From Athripsodes cinereus (Eukaryota > Arthropoda > Insecta > Trichoptera > Leptoceridae), in contig OX388318.1 in assembly GCA_947579605.1 (NCBI GenBank), positions 23,980,098 to 24,044,097 of the forward strand: DNA of 64,000 nt. The letters are read 5' to 3'. The translations under genes and the position numbers were made by a program. Each line of letters opens with the position of its first letter. Within the stretch, counting starts at the first letter, position 1. Below are positions 10,205 to 19,582 of this stretch, piece by piece. The notes below the pieces were generated by a model, which saw only the letters and a program-made list of their open reading frames with translations, was not told the origin of the DNA and searched no databases.

Positions 10205-10405
10205 TAAATAAAAGAAAAAATATATTCAGGATGGGTGGCATACCTTATCGCTGAATTGCTGATGTTATTTTTTTTAGTACCTAAATCAATTGGAAAATAA
10301 TAGATATTAATAACACGCCGTGGAGTCACAGGTAAAAAATTGCTATCCCACTTCTTTCTGTGACTTTTCGAGTGTCCTGTGAAACGCAGGCATTCATAAA
10401 ACCTG
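10205..10405. repeat. Two further SINE-2 fragments
   Basis: Bases 10225-10265 repeat TTCAGGATGGGTGGCATACC and CGCTGAATT in minus orientation. Bases 10308-10405 hold the 5' part in plus orientation (CCGTGGAGTCACAGG, TTTTCGAGTGTCCTGT). Both are truncated. Confidence 0.5.
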
Positions 10406-11189
10406 GCATTTAAGACAAAAAACAATCTATAACTGATTTTCACACTCTCACAAAATACTCTTTAGAAACATTATGTAGTTTTAATTTCATAAAAAATGGT
10501 ACATTGTGAACTAATAACAAGGACATAATAAATATACGTAATTACCTGAAAAGGAGACAACAATAAGATTATAAAACAATGTAGACTTTTACAAGTTAAG
10601 GTGTAAACATTTCTTTTGTAACACAATATTACTAGAAAATCAGGTATTAGTCAATGACTTTTAACGTACACTGGAAATTCAAAATAAACATTCGCAATGC
10701 GACCAATAATTTTTTTATTATTGGTCAAAATTAAAGTGTCATTTACGTGCCAAAACACCTCGAGGACATTGTACAATTCTAGGACATTACATCCACGTCA
10801 TAATATAAATACAAATATGTAAATTAAATGAGAATCTCGGAAGCATAAAGGTACATAATTATGTTGTATTACATTTAATATTTAAAATACAATATAATTT
10901 CATAAAAAAAGTGTTAAGCGAGCGGGGTTTCAAAAAAGGACGTTCATATCTCCCTCGAGTGCTTTATTGTAGATGCATTTATAAAAGTGTGCTAGTATTG
11001 ATTCAGAATTATACTGATGATCCATATATCAGAAGTGCACCTTATTACCTACTACCATCAACAATGTTTGTTTTCACTATTTTTATACAGGTACATAAAT
11101 TAAATAAAATATATTTTGTGTTCTATACTTGAAGGACACTCATTGTTTTTTTTTAATTGTTTAAAGGTGTTTTTATGGGTTTCAGGTAT
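10406..11189. other. No feature recognised
   Basis: AT-rich sequence; frames at 10150-10443 and 10911-11132 have no family signature. Confidence 0.3.
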
Positions 11190-11455
11190 AAAGGATATCT
11201 TGTAAGCCGGGGAACTCCCGGCAAATAATTGGTCTTCCACTTTTTTCCGTAAGTTTTCGAGTGTCCTGTAAAAGGTAGGGGTTTGAAAAAATAAAGTCAT
11301 TTTACATCTTAAATTCAGCGATGAGATTTGCCACCCAGCCTGAATGCCTTATTTTTGTTGGCATGCAGAAAACAGCTTGCATGTTAAATAAATGCATGCA
11401 GCTGATCTGCTGGTTACCCTACGTGTCTGATTGGCCGTGATGGTATAGAGAGAAA
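11190..11455 (+). repeat. SINE-2 copy, nearly full length
   Basis: It contains, in order, GGGGAACTCCCGGCAAATAA, TTTTCGAGTGTCCTGTAAAA, TTACATCTTAAATTCAGCG, TTTGCCACCCAGCCTGAATG, GCAGCTGATCTGCTGG and GCCGTGATGGTATAG. The usual TAG tail is replaced by an AGAGAAAGAGAG run. Confidence 0.7.
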
Positions 11456-11551
11456 GAGAGAAAAAGAGAGAGAGGATATCCTATATTTCAGCATTTGTAG
11501 GAAAGAGACCAATAATATCTTAATGTTATGGAGTGAAACAGTATTGAAACA

Positions 11552-11712
11552 GTATGGGTTAGTTGGAAGATATTGCGCTTCAGCAATAAACTCGCCCATT
11601 GCACAAAATTATTAATTCTTTTGTTGTGATACCATGTTTTTTGTTCTTCTTTACATATTGATTTTGTGCAATAAAGTTTATTATTATTATTATTATTATT
11701 ATTGTCATTAAT
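11552..11712 (+). repeat. T1 LINE 3' end with stem-loop and ATT tail
   Basis: It starts GGGTTAGTTGGAAGATATTG and contains the stem-loop ATTGC-GCTTCA-GCAAT, then AAACTCGCCCATTGCACAAA, then an ATT-repeat tail at 11679-11703. The same block ends other LINE insertions in this window (16732, 30432, 32965, 60603 and, inverted, 31335, 33578, 34003). It is the 3' UTR of a Jockey/CR1-group LINE: at 16430 a matching C-terminal reading frame precedes it. Confidence 0.75.
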
Positions 11713-11716
11713 AATT

Positions 11717-12475
11717 TTAGAACATGATTAATGGATTGAGAATGAATGCAAAAAAGACAAAAATCATGGTGTTTGAAAGAGGAAGTGAGAGAACAGTATG
11801 CCAGGTAATGATTGACAACGAAGTGTTAGAGCAAGTTGACGAATGTGTGTACTTGGATAGTTTGTTCACGAGAGATGGGAAGTGTGAAAGCGATTGAAAG
11901 GAGAAAAGTTGCTGGCAATAAGATAAATGGTGCAATCCGACCAATAATTGCAAATAGAAACATATCCACCACAGCTTAAAGGTTGGTGCACTCTGCTATC
12001 TTAGTGCCAACACTTATGTATGCAAGTGAGACGTGGATATGGTTAAAGAAGGATGAAAGAGATCGTTGAGAAGGATGTGTGGTAAAAGTCTGAGAGATCG
12101 TGTGCATAACAGTGATATACGAAAGGAATGTGGAATGAAAGTTGGTGTAATAACCAGGATGAATGTAAATAAGTTAAGATGGTTTGGGCACGTGGAAAGA
12201 ATGAATGAGGACAGAATGACTAAGAAGATATATTTGGATGAGAGGAATGGTGCTTGGAGACGTGGACGTCCGAGGATTAAATGGCAAGATCATTTAAATC
12301 AAATCCTACAGGACGGTCACGTGTTGAGCACATTAAACAGGAGAGCATGCATGAGGAATTGTATGACAGTGACGGAAGCGAAAGATGTATGCAAGGATAG
12401 AAGGAAGTGGCGCTCGATCCTTTCTGCCTACCCCGCGAGGGAAGCGGCGTGATGGTATGTATGTATCTATGTATG
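11717..12475 (+). pseudogene. LINE-A' (RTE-like) reverse-transcriptase thumb and C-terminal fragment
   Basis: Beginning just after the ATT tail of the preceding LINE, the sequence encodes INGLRMNAKKTKIMVFERGS (the region after the palm), then a YLDSLFTRDGKCE piece. After frameshifts it encodes LRRMCGKSLRDR and, in the open frame 12066-12452, KLRWFGHVERMNEDRMTKK, RGRPRIKWQDH and RRACMRNCMTVTEAKDVCKD. This order (KTK-x-MVFE, YLG, ETW, RWFGHVE, GRPR, RACMR, CKDR) is typical of an RTE-like LINE C-terminal half. The protein ends in SAYPAREAA. After the stop comes GGCGTGATGG and a TATG repeat tail. The endonuclease and palm motifs are absent. Confidence 0.8.
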
Positions 12476-12519
12476 TATTTTTAAATAAATTTGTACTTGT
12501 CTATCAGTCTTGCGTATCG

Positions 12520-13695
12520 TTTATCTTATCTATTGCGTATCGTACTGCCGCTAGCGATGGCCTTCCTGTTATCGCTGGCGTGCTACCCGCTGATTTGGAA
12601 GTCCTAGACAGTGTGGCCAGGCGTAAGATCATGCGGATGGTGGGACTGAACATCTTGGTATTTCCGTTCAGACGGAACCCGGGAACAGGGGAATTAGTAG
12701 GGCCTTCAGCCAAATCAAAGAAAGAACCTTGGATGTGTGGCAGGAAAGATGGGACCGGGGGAGAACCGCTAGACTTGTCTACGATTTTCTTTCGGATGTA
12801 AGAGAGAGGATTAAAAGGCGCTTCCTGTCCTTCAATCACTTTGCCGTGCAGTTGGTGACGGGACACGAGGAGTTTAAAGCCAAGCTCTTTGAGTTAGTGG
12901 TACGGGAGCTCAGTATGCGGGGCATATCCTGTGGGAGTGCCCAATGATGACGGATGCGAGGGATGTAATGATTGATAGTTTGAGTGATGATACTCCGAGA
13001 CCCGTTTGGTCTGGGGAATTAATGATTAGTCCGAGAAATTTCGGGGCCTTCTTGGAATTTACGGATGTCTGGGTGTCTCGGTGGGACCTTCTGCGTGAGC
13101 CGGGCTTACCCTCGGCTTACCTGGATGAGCTTGATGGTTGATTTTGCCTTGTGTGATCGTGGCTGTCGCGAGCGAACTCGTTTCTTCGTCTTTTGTGCTG
13201 TCCCGTTTCCCTTGGTGGAGAGTCTTAGGTCTGGGAGGGATGTCCCTTGGGGAGGGAAGCGTGTCTGTGAAGACTCCGGTATCAGCGACCCTCGGGTTCA
13301 CCGGCATGAATACCTAAAGAAGTTTCCGGACACCTCAACTCGGCTCTCTGTTCATTTTTTATTTCTTTTAATTTTTATTTCTATTATTTTGTTTTAAGTA
13401 TTGATTTGTTATCTAGGTTAAGGAAATGCCTTTGTAAATATATTGTTAGTTTTAAATAAATTATGAATGTATTTGCTTCTCTCGGCTAGAGGGACATCGA
13501 AGGAGTGTAGTTAAAAGATTCCACACACGGGGTTGTTTTTGGCCGGCCAGCCCCTCAGGCTGCCCACTATGGCGCCTCCGGTGTGGACAAACTTTGTGCA
13601 GTGTAGAATTCGGATAAATGGAAGTCCCCAGACTTCTGCGCTATCCGGGTGGTCGGTGGGTCTCCTTCAATGTATTGTCTATCAGTCTAGAAGTC
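12520..13695 (+). pseudogene. R1-like LINE C-terminal region and 3' UTR
   Basis: Three consecutive frames, joined by two frameshifts, encode the end of an R1-clade ORF2. The first has LPVIAGVLPADLEVLDSVAR; the second (from about 12690) has IKERTLDVWQERWD, RLVYDFLSDVRERI and QLVTGHEEFKAKL; the third has GHILWECPMMTDARDVM. The order of the LPADLEV box, the WQERW-x2-(S/G)-x-(T/K)-(G/A)R box, TGHG-x-F, and H-x4-CP is that of R1-type elements. The H..C part of the terminal zinc-knuckle survives but its first cysteines are lost. A GC-richer 3' UTR of about 550 bp follows, ending with AATTCGGATAAATGGAAGTC and GTGGGTCTCCTTCAATGTA. This 3' block recurs at 14485, 47855-48498 and 49520-49700. Confidence 0.75.
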
Positions 13696-14140
13696 TATGG
13701 TTTAAGGCACTCTACAAAGTCACAATTTACTTAACGAAATGTGATCTGAAGAATGTTTTGATTCTTCAAGAATGCTTATTGTTTACTATTATTTTTTCAC
13801 GTGTTTACAAGTAGTAAATAGGTCCTTATTACATAAATCAAACAATTATTTATTTGAAACAAAACGTAGTAAATATATTATTTTTTGAGACATAAAAGGG
13901 CCATTTAGGCTTTTAGTTTTACCTTTTTGATTGACGTATAAGGTTATGTTAAATAGATAAAGAAAATGTCCCTTAGGAGGTCAACCATTGTTCATTACAC
14001 GCTCCCTCTCGTAAAGTTATAGTATTTATCAGTAGCGTACCTGCTTAACAAGCCCAAAAGCCAGTCTTTACCTCAAGGTTATTTTTCTTCTCACCTCTCT
14101 CTGATGCTCTCTGGCAGCTTATTATGATTATTATTTACAT
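13696..14140. other. No feature recognised
   Basis: No coding or repeat signature that I can support. Confidence 0.3.
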
Positions 14141-14480
14141 ACTAGCTGACCCGGCAAACGTTGTTTTGCCATATACATTATTTCTAGATTACTAATATCG
14201 CAATTAAAAATAGGGGTTGATGGCAGAAAGGTGATAATTTAGGGCTGTATGTATTTTTTAATGCCTCACCATAAAAAAATAAAGATAAAAAAAATTGATT
14301 ATAAAATACAAACAACAAAATCGGATGGACCACCCTTAACTTTTAGGGGTATGAAAAATATATGTTGGCCGACTCTCAGACCTACCCGATAAGCACACAA
14401 AACTTCATGAATATCGGTCTAGCCATTTCGGAGGCGTATGATAGCAAACACCGTGACACGAGAATTTAATATATTAGATT
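14141..14480 (-). mobile_element. Helitron/Helentron-like non-autonomous element
   Basis: In plus coordinates it runs from ACTAGCTGACCCGGCAAACG to CCGTGACACGAGAATTTAAT. The inverse of these ends matches the copy at 35690-36063, and the interior shares CTCAGACCTACCCGATAAGC. These termini (AAATTCTCGYGTCACGGTGT at one end, GTTTGCCGGGYCAGCTAGT at the other) are those of a widespread insect Helitron-like family. No TIRs or target duplication are visible, as expected for rolling-circle elements. About 340 bp, with no coding capacity. Confidence 0.7.
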
Positions 14481-14484
14481 ATGC

Positions 14485-14550
14485 TTAGCCATGAAAGTCC
14501 CCAGATTTCTGCACTACCCGGGTTGTCGGTGGGTCTTTCAATGGCCGTCC
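14485..14550 (+). repeat. R1-like LINE 3' terminal fragment
   Basis: It carries GAAAGTCCCCAGATTTCTGC and CGGTGGGTCTTTCAATG, the terminal block also seen at 13620-13675. It directly abuts the Helitron-like element. Confidence 0.5.
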
Positions 14551-14877
14551 CAGTTGTGGGAGATACCGTTATGGTATATTTTGGTATTTATTTATTTTAT
14601 TTATTAATCAAGCAAAACATACGATTATTTGGCACATATTACAAAATATTAAATTTGACCAATGAAGTTTGCGGATATTACAAGTATGTATATCGGTGTG
14701 CTTACAAATCTATAAAAAAGACAAAAAAAGACATGAATTGAGTATAGACTACTTGAATTATATACCTCAAGTATTTGTTTGTGACAATGTAGAGTATTCC
14801 AGCATATTTTACCAATAGGGTTCATGCATAGATTTATAACTCCTTAAGTCAACATCAATTTAAGAGTACAACAATGT
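14551..14877. other. No feature recognised
   Basis: AT-rich sequence with no identifiable content. Confidence 0.3.
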
Positions 14878-14985
14878 TGTGCAAAGGCTTATGAAAAGAA
14901 GTGAAAAAGGCGTTTCAACGCTTACGAATTGGCTCTAGGCTGGTTCAAGTGATCTCTTTCGGCGTCTATGGGTTGTATTGTGTAA
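14878..14985 (-). repeat. Dispersed repeat R3, copy 2
   Basis: The inverse of this stretch matches bases 1-60: GTGATCACTTAAACCAGCCT-like start, CCAATTCGTAAGCGTTG, then CCTTTTTCACTT. Confidence 0.6.
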
Positions 14986-15039
14986 ACCTGGTTCCTTGTT
15001 CAACGAGTGAACGAGAAAAAATTAATTGAAGTGGATATA

Positions 15040-15250
15040 TTTGTCTGAAAGAAGGGGTGTGAGGAAGCGCGGGCGTCCGAGAACCACGTGGCTTGATCAC
15101 GTGAATCAAATTCTCAAAGGAACCGGCGTGCGTGCATGAGAAATTGTATGAATGTGAAGGAAGTGTGTAAAGATAGAGATCTATTTGTTCGTTCCTTTCT
15201 CTGTGCCTACGCCACTCGGGACATGGCGTGAGGGTATAGTATGGTTTAAC
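15040..15250 (+). pseudogene. LINE-A 3' fragment
   Basis: Encodes the LINE-A tail GVRKRGRPRTTWLDHVNQIL with an internal deletion, then RACMRN-like residues and CKDR. It ends with CGCCACTCGGGACATGGCG and TGAGGGTATAGTATGG. Several frameshifts. Confidence 0.65.
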
Positions 15251-16149
15251 TTGGTTTTCCAGTCGAAATGTCTGATTAGTTTTGCCATTTTATGTGCGTT
15301 GGGCCCAAATCAAATATTCTAAGCAACTCTTCAAATCTTCATCCCATCTCCGTCTATCATTAAAGGAATGTGTTATAGTGATAATACAATGTACAATTTG
15401 ATTTTTAATATGAATTTTATTAAATAACAAGGTTCAAAGGACGATAGTGTTAACAAAAAAATCAGATATTGTTTTCAAGGTAATAGAGAACAAAGGTTTT
15501 ATCAAGACACACCAGCTAGATGTTTCCAAGAGAATACTCCAACTTCATAACAAAGGCTTCAGAGTTGTTATTGTAGAAATGAAAAGACGGAAAAAGTGTG
15601 AAGAGCAGGAACGCTTAGGAAGAAAAGGAAAGGAAATGAGAGCTTTGGCGCCAGACGTCGAATGAAAAAATTAGTCATGAAATATTTTTTTTTGAAAACG
15701 TTTTCTATTGCTTATTCTACCTATGTAGGTACTACCCTACCTATTATTGAGTTGTTTGAAATGTATGTTTGTATTATCGACGATTGATGTGCATAAACAC
15801 TTATAAAAAGTGTTTAAAACTTTTTTTTCATAACATGTCTGTCTTTACTTGTAACTATAATAATGATTGTTCACATGTAGGTATTTTAATTTTCATATCT
15901 TTGACAATTTATATATTTGTATTGCGGCATAAATTTTTATATTCTGTACGTTTATGCATTGTATTTTTAGATTTTAGTATCTTTCATATTGTTTCTTAAT
16001 TGTCTTTCATAAGTTTTTATATCTTTTACATTTGAGTATATTTTAAAAGAGTTTTTTTTTATGTATTTGTACCAGAAATATACAAGGTACGACATGGAAA
16101 TACATAAAGTTACAATAATAAACATTTGAAGAGGCGAGGCTGAACCCCA
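15251..16149. other. Mostly unassigned
   Basis: Bases 15255-15305 resemble the 3' part of repeat R3 (CGAAATGTCTGATTAGTTTT). The rest is AT-rich and holds the unrecognised ORF listed at 15447-15665. Confidence 0.3.
15447..15665 (+). CDS. Unrecognised 72-codon ORF
   Basis: The frame opens at GTG (no ATG start in frame before it) and encodes VFKVIENKGFIKTHQLDVSK and a highly charged C-terminus KRRKKCEEQERLGRKGKEM. The charge pattern suggests a helical, possibly nucleic-acid-binding end, but no family is recognised and the frame may be chance. It lies between LINE-A fragments. Confidence 0.15.
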   Translation: MLTKKSDIVFKVIENKGFIKTHQLDVSKRILQLHNKGFRVVIVEMKRRKKCEEQERLGRKGKEMRALAPDVE

Positions 16150-16395
16150 TTATAACTATTCCCTCACACCGTGTTCCATGTGGATAAGCAGAGAGAACGG
16201 AATGCAATATAATATCTATCCTTACATACTTATTCCACTCTTTCTACATAATATGTACATTCCTACAATTTTTCATAGACGTACTGCGATTTTTCTTACA
16301 TAAGACAAGGCTATCTTTGAGAATTATATCCACTTAATGGTTCTCGGACGCCCGCGCTTCCTCACACCCCTTTTTCAGATAAATATATCTCCTTT
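16150..16395 (-). pseudogene. LINE-A 3' fragment
   Basis: On the minus strand: KGVRKRGRPRTI-like residues, then a degenerate RACMRN/CKDR region, then the terminal block with CTTATCCACATGGAACACG and GTGTGAGGGAATAG. Frameshifted throughout. Confidence 0.6.
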
Positions 16396-16429
16396 GTCAT
16401 CCCTTTTAAATATAAATATTCTAAACTAC

Positions 16430-16868
16430 AATTTGTGTTGCATCATCTAATCTTAGACTGACTCAAAGTCTGACGTCCTTCAAGCGAGCCGGTAAAGAGA
16501 AATATATTTCCATAAATACAGCCTCTAAAACCTGATACCCATCACTCCTCCCCCCTACCCTTCTCTTACATTACTTTCTGGATTTTTATTATTATTTTGT
16601 ATATTATATATTATGTACATAAATGTTTTTTTATTATTTTTATTTATTTTTGTAAGATTATAATGATTGTTTTTTTTTCAGTTGTTTTGATTTTCTTAAC
16701 TATTATAATTTGGTTTTTATTTTTACACCTTTAGGTTAGTTGGAAGAGATCGCGCCTTTGCGATATACTCGCCTTCTGTATATTGATTGTGTCTAACTTG
16801 AATGTTTACCTTTTATTTAATTGTTTTTAATCAATGTACAGAAAAGAATAAATAAATAAATAAATACA
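16430..16868 (+). pseudogene. Jockey/CR1-like LINE C-terminus with T1 3' UTR
   Basis: Bases 16450-16530 encode SNLRLTQSLTSFKRAGKEKY, the C-terminal basic segment of a Jockey/CR1-group LINE. A T/C-rich UTR (CCCATCACTCCTCCCCCCTA) follows, then the T1 block (GTTAGTTGGAAGAGATCGCG, stem ATCGC-GCCTTT-GCGAT) and an AAATAAATAAAT tail. This copy is the one that ties the T1 3' block to a coding sequence. Confidence 0.65.
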
Positions 16869-17424
16869 TGTTCACACACAAAACTCCTCAATGTTACATT
16901 TTTACCGTGTCGTGAGTTTCTTGTCTATTTACTTTGGCCAAGCATGTTCTGGATTTCTAAAAAATTAAACAAAAAACATGACACCTCAGTGATGTAAACA
17001 ATCGAATAGTTAGAAATCCTTAAAAGAGGGCTTAGGTGATTATTTTTAAGTTTTTTGACTTAAAATCAAGGACAGTACTTTGAAATTAAAATTTGTATTC
17101 AAATAAACTTTTCCTCTAATTATTTCAAGTAAAGAATTTGTTATGACAAGTTTTATGTTGTGACGAGAAAGTTTTTGTTTATTTTTTTTAATCATGTTGT
17201 TTGCCATTTTCAAGGTTTTGAAAGAACTCTTCCACCTTAAAATTATATATATTTTTAAATATTTTTATTTCTTGTCAAAAACACATTAATTATTTGGTAT
17301 TTATTCTGTAAAATTCAATATTAATAAAGAAATAGAATATGGTCATTTAGTTTTACAAAGACTTTATTAAAGTGACTCGAGTTTAGTTTGTTTTTCTAGA
17401 ATCGAATTTCAAAAGTTTGAAAAA
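16869..17424. other. No feature recognised
   Basis: AT-rich sequence with no identifiable content. Confidence 0.3.
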
Positions 17425-18025
17425 TACATACTATACTATACTCTCACGCCGTGTCCCAAGTGGGGTAGGCAGAGAGAACGGAACGCCAAACAGATCTGTC
17501 TTTACACACTTCCTTCGCTTCCTCCACGTTCATACAGTTTCTCATACACGCACGTCGGTTCCTCTTACTCAACACGCGGCCGTCCTTGAGAATTTGATCC
17601 ACGTGATCAAGCCACGTGGTTCTCGGACACCCGCGTTTCCTCACACCCTTTCTTTCAGATAAGTATATCCTCTTTGTCATTATTACCTCGTTCATTTGTT
17701 CAACATGCCCAAACCACCGTAGTTTATTCACGCGCATTCTGTCCACAACACTCTTCTTGCATCCGCTCATTCCTCTAATATCCTCATTCTTCACTCTATC
17801 ACGCAGCGTTTAACCAACCATTCTTCTCAACGATCGCATCTCTACTGCATTTATTCCACTTTCGTCCTTCTTCAACCACGTCCATGTCTCGCTTGCATAT
17901 GTAAGTGACGGAACCAGAATGGTATTATGCACCAGCATTTTAGCCATGTTCGACACATTGCCATTGCTGACAATGGGTCGAAGTGCACCATTTACTCTAG
18001 CACCGGCCACTTTCCTTCTTTCCTT
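17425..18025 (-). pseudogene. LINE-A (RTE-like) C-terminal region, best copy
   Basis: Two minus-strand frames, 17810-18010 then 17444-17794, are joined by a frameshift near 17810. The first encodes NGALRPIVSNGNVSNMAKML and HNTILVPSLTYASETWTWLK. The second encodes RVNKLRWFGHVEQMNEVIMT, then GCPRTTWLDHVDQILKDGRV, then RRACMRNCMNVEEAKEVCKD and SAYPTWDTA with a stop. Family comparison: this is the part after the reverse-transcriptase palm in RTE-like LINEs. Only the last 190 or so codons survive. The 3' end is CTGCCTACCCCACTTGGGAC, ACGGCGTGAGAGTATAGTAT, the block also found at the end of SINE-2. Confidence 0.85.
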
Positions 18026-18224
18026 CTTTCAATGTCCCAATGTGAAAAATACATTACATGCCAAAACTCGGATCACTCTAATAAAGTGCTTGTCAAAACT
18101 AAATAACCATGTTTTATTTCATGATTAATTATAATATACCTACTCCATTAAAAAATATTTATTTATTTCAAAAATAACAATAGCCACATCAGGTATTTGA
18201 TATTAGAGGATATCTAAAGGTTGC

Positions 18225-18352
18225 TACTCCATCACGATACATTCAGAAATGGGGTAACAAGCAGATCAGCTTTATCTGATAAAGATGAAGGCTTCCTCTC
18301 CGTGCCAATAAAAAATTAAGACGTTAAGGTTGCATGGCAAACCTTATCGCTA
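18225..18352 (-). repeat. SINE-2 fragment
   Basis: Minus-strand SINE-2 words: AAGGTTTGCCATGCAACC, GCACGGAGAGGAAGCC, ATCTGCTTGTTACCCC and a TGTATCGTGATGG end. Decayed; no TAG tail. Confidence 0.55.
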
Positions 18353-18369
18353 GGATAAAGGTTATGTTA

Positions 18370-18850
18370 TAATAATAATAATAATAATAATTAGACAATT
18401 TATAGTGCGCCGTTTTGTGGAATATATTCACTTCAAGGGCGCATCCTAAAATATCGTGTTTATACCTGTGATTGAAGCCTGATACATATAATACATATAT
18501 TAATAAGCATATTATAAAAACTATGCATATATAAATAACAATAAGTTGTACAATTTATATCATTTATATGATATAACAAACAAGTGTGTCTTTAATCGAC
18601 TCTTGAACAGATCAAGAGACTGTGTCTTACGCACTTGTTCAGGAAGATCATTCCACTTGGATGGTCCAGCCGAGCTGAAGGCTCGAAAGGAATATTTAGG
18701 TCTCCCTCTTACACTGATCTCCGTCAACCTGACACCCGTATCAGAACCTGACCTAAGAGTGCTTTGTCTTTGATTTGGAACTTGCTGTCTACAGAGTTCG
18801 GAGATGTATGATGGAGCCATATTATGAATGAATGTTATACGAGTATAATA
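18370..18850 (-). pseudogene. LINE-P (CR1-like) C-terminal fragment with 3' UTR
   Basis: Minus frame 18560-18820 encodes a MAPSYISELC start of the conserved block, TLRSGSDTGVRL, RPKYSFRAFSSAGPSKWNDL, PEQVR and FKSRLKTHLF, a CR1-group C-terminus. The 3' UTR (18375-18545) ends in an ATT-repeat tail (TAATAATAATAA at 18370-18391 in plus orientation). It is nearly identical to 29121-29575, so the two copies are young relative to others here. Confidence 0.8.
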
Positions 18851-19149
18851 GTTATTAGTATCAGAACCTACCTATTTGTCTACTTTTTTTATTCAACACG
18901 TGGAAGGAAAGACGAACGTGCATCTCAATTATAGGTTTATACTATCGAGGAAAGCTAAATAGGTATATTGTAGGATATCAACTTTTTATTCTTACGACAT
19001 TAAAAAAGTGTTTTTTTCTGCTTCATAGTTGTAATCACTGTGTCGTTGTTTATATAGTAGAATTACATAATGAAATTAATAAACAAATAGTTTTATAATA
19101 ACTATATTTATTATTATCTGATGAATTTGACTATTATCATCTTGGACTA
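18851..19149. other. No feature recognised
   Basis: AT-rich sequence with no identifiable content. Confidence 0.3.
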
Positions 19150-19465
19150 TTTTAAATGGATATTTATTTTAATTTTTGTCTTAATTTGTATATGACATTT
19201 TGTCTTTTATTGTCTGTATTCATCAAATTTTGTCCAATCTCTATATAAATTGATCTTATTGTTTTATTCTATTACTATTGTTGTCTTGTTCAAATTACTA
19301 CTGTTTTTGTTGCGTCTTAATGTTTATTTTTATGAATTTGTACCAATTCATTTTTTATCATTTTTATTTTTGTTGTCTGTCAAATTGTTATTTTTTTTAT
19401 TTGTTATATGTTTAACGTATAAAAGGCTCACGCCGTGTACAAGTGATAAATAAATAAATAAATAT
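19150..19465 (+). repeat. LINE-like 3' UTR, family R4
   Basis: A T-rich, G-poor stretch ends AAAAGGCTCACGCCGTGTAC followed by GATAAATAAATAAATAAAT. The same end (AAAAGGCTCACGCCGTATAT then AAATAAATAAAT) occurs at 52325-52365 with a similar T-rich upstream region. No coding part precedes it, so these are 3'-only insertions. Confidence 0.55.
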
Positions 19466-19582
19466 TTTTTGTTGAGAGAGACTTTTTTCATCTTATAATA
19501 CAACATGCAGAAGGCTGTTCTTCTATCGTCCACCAGGATAGTTAGAAGGTTTTTGTCCCTGTAGCTCTGTAAGTGATCTACC

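Noticed and set aside
12504..12866. 120-codon minus-strand ORF and the 82-codon minus ORF at 13059-13307
   Set aside because: They are antisense shadows of the R1-like LINE, whose plus-strand frames carry the recognisable boxes.
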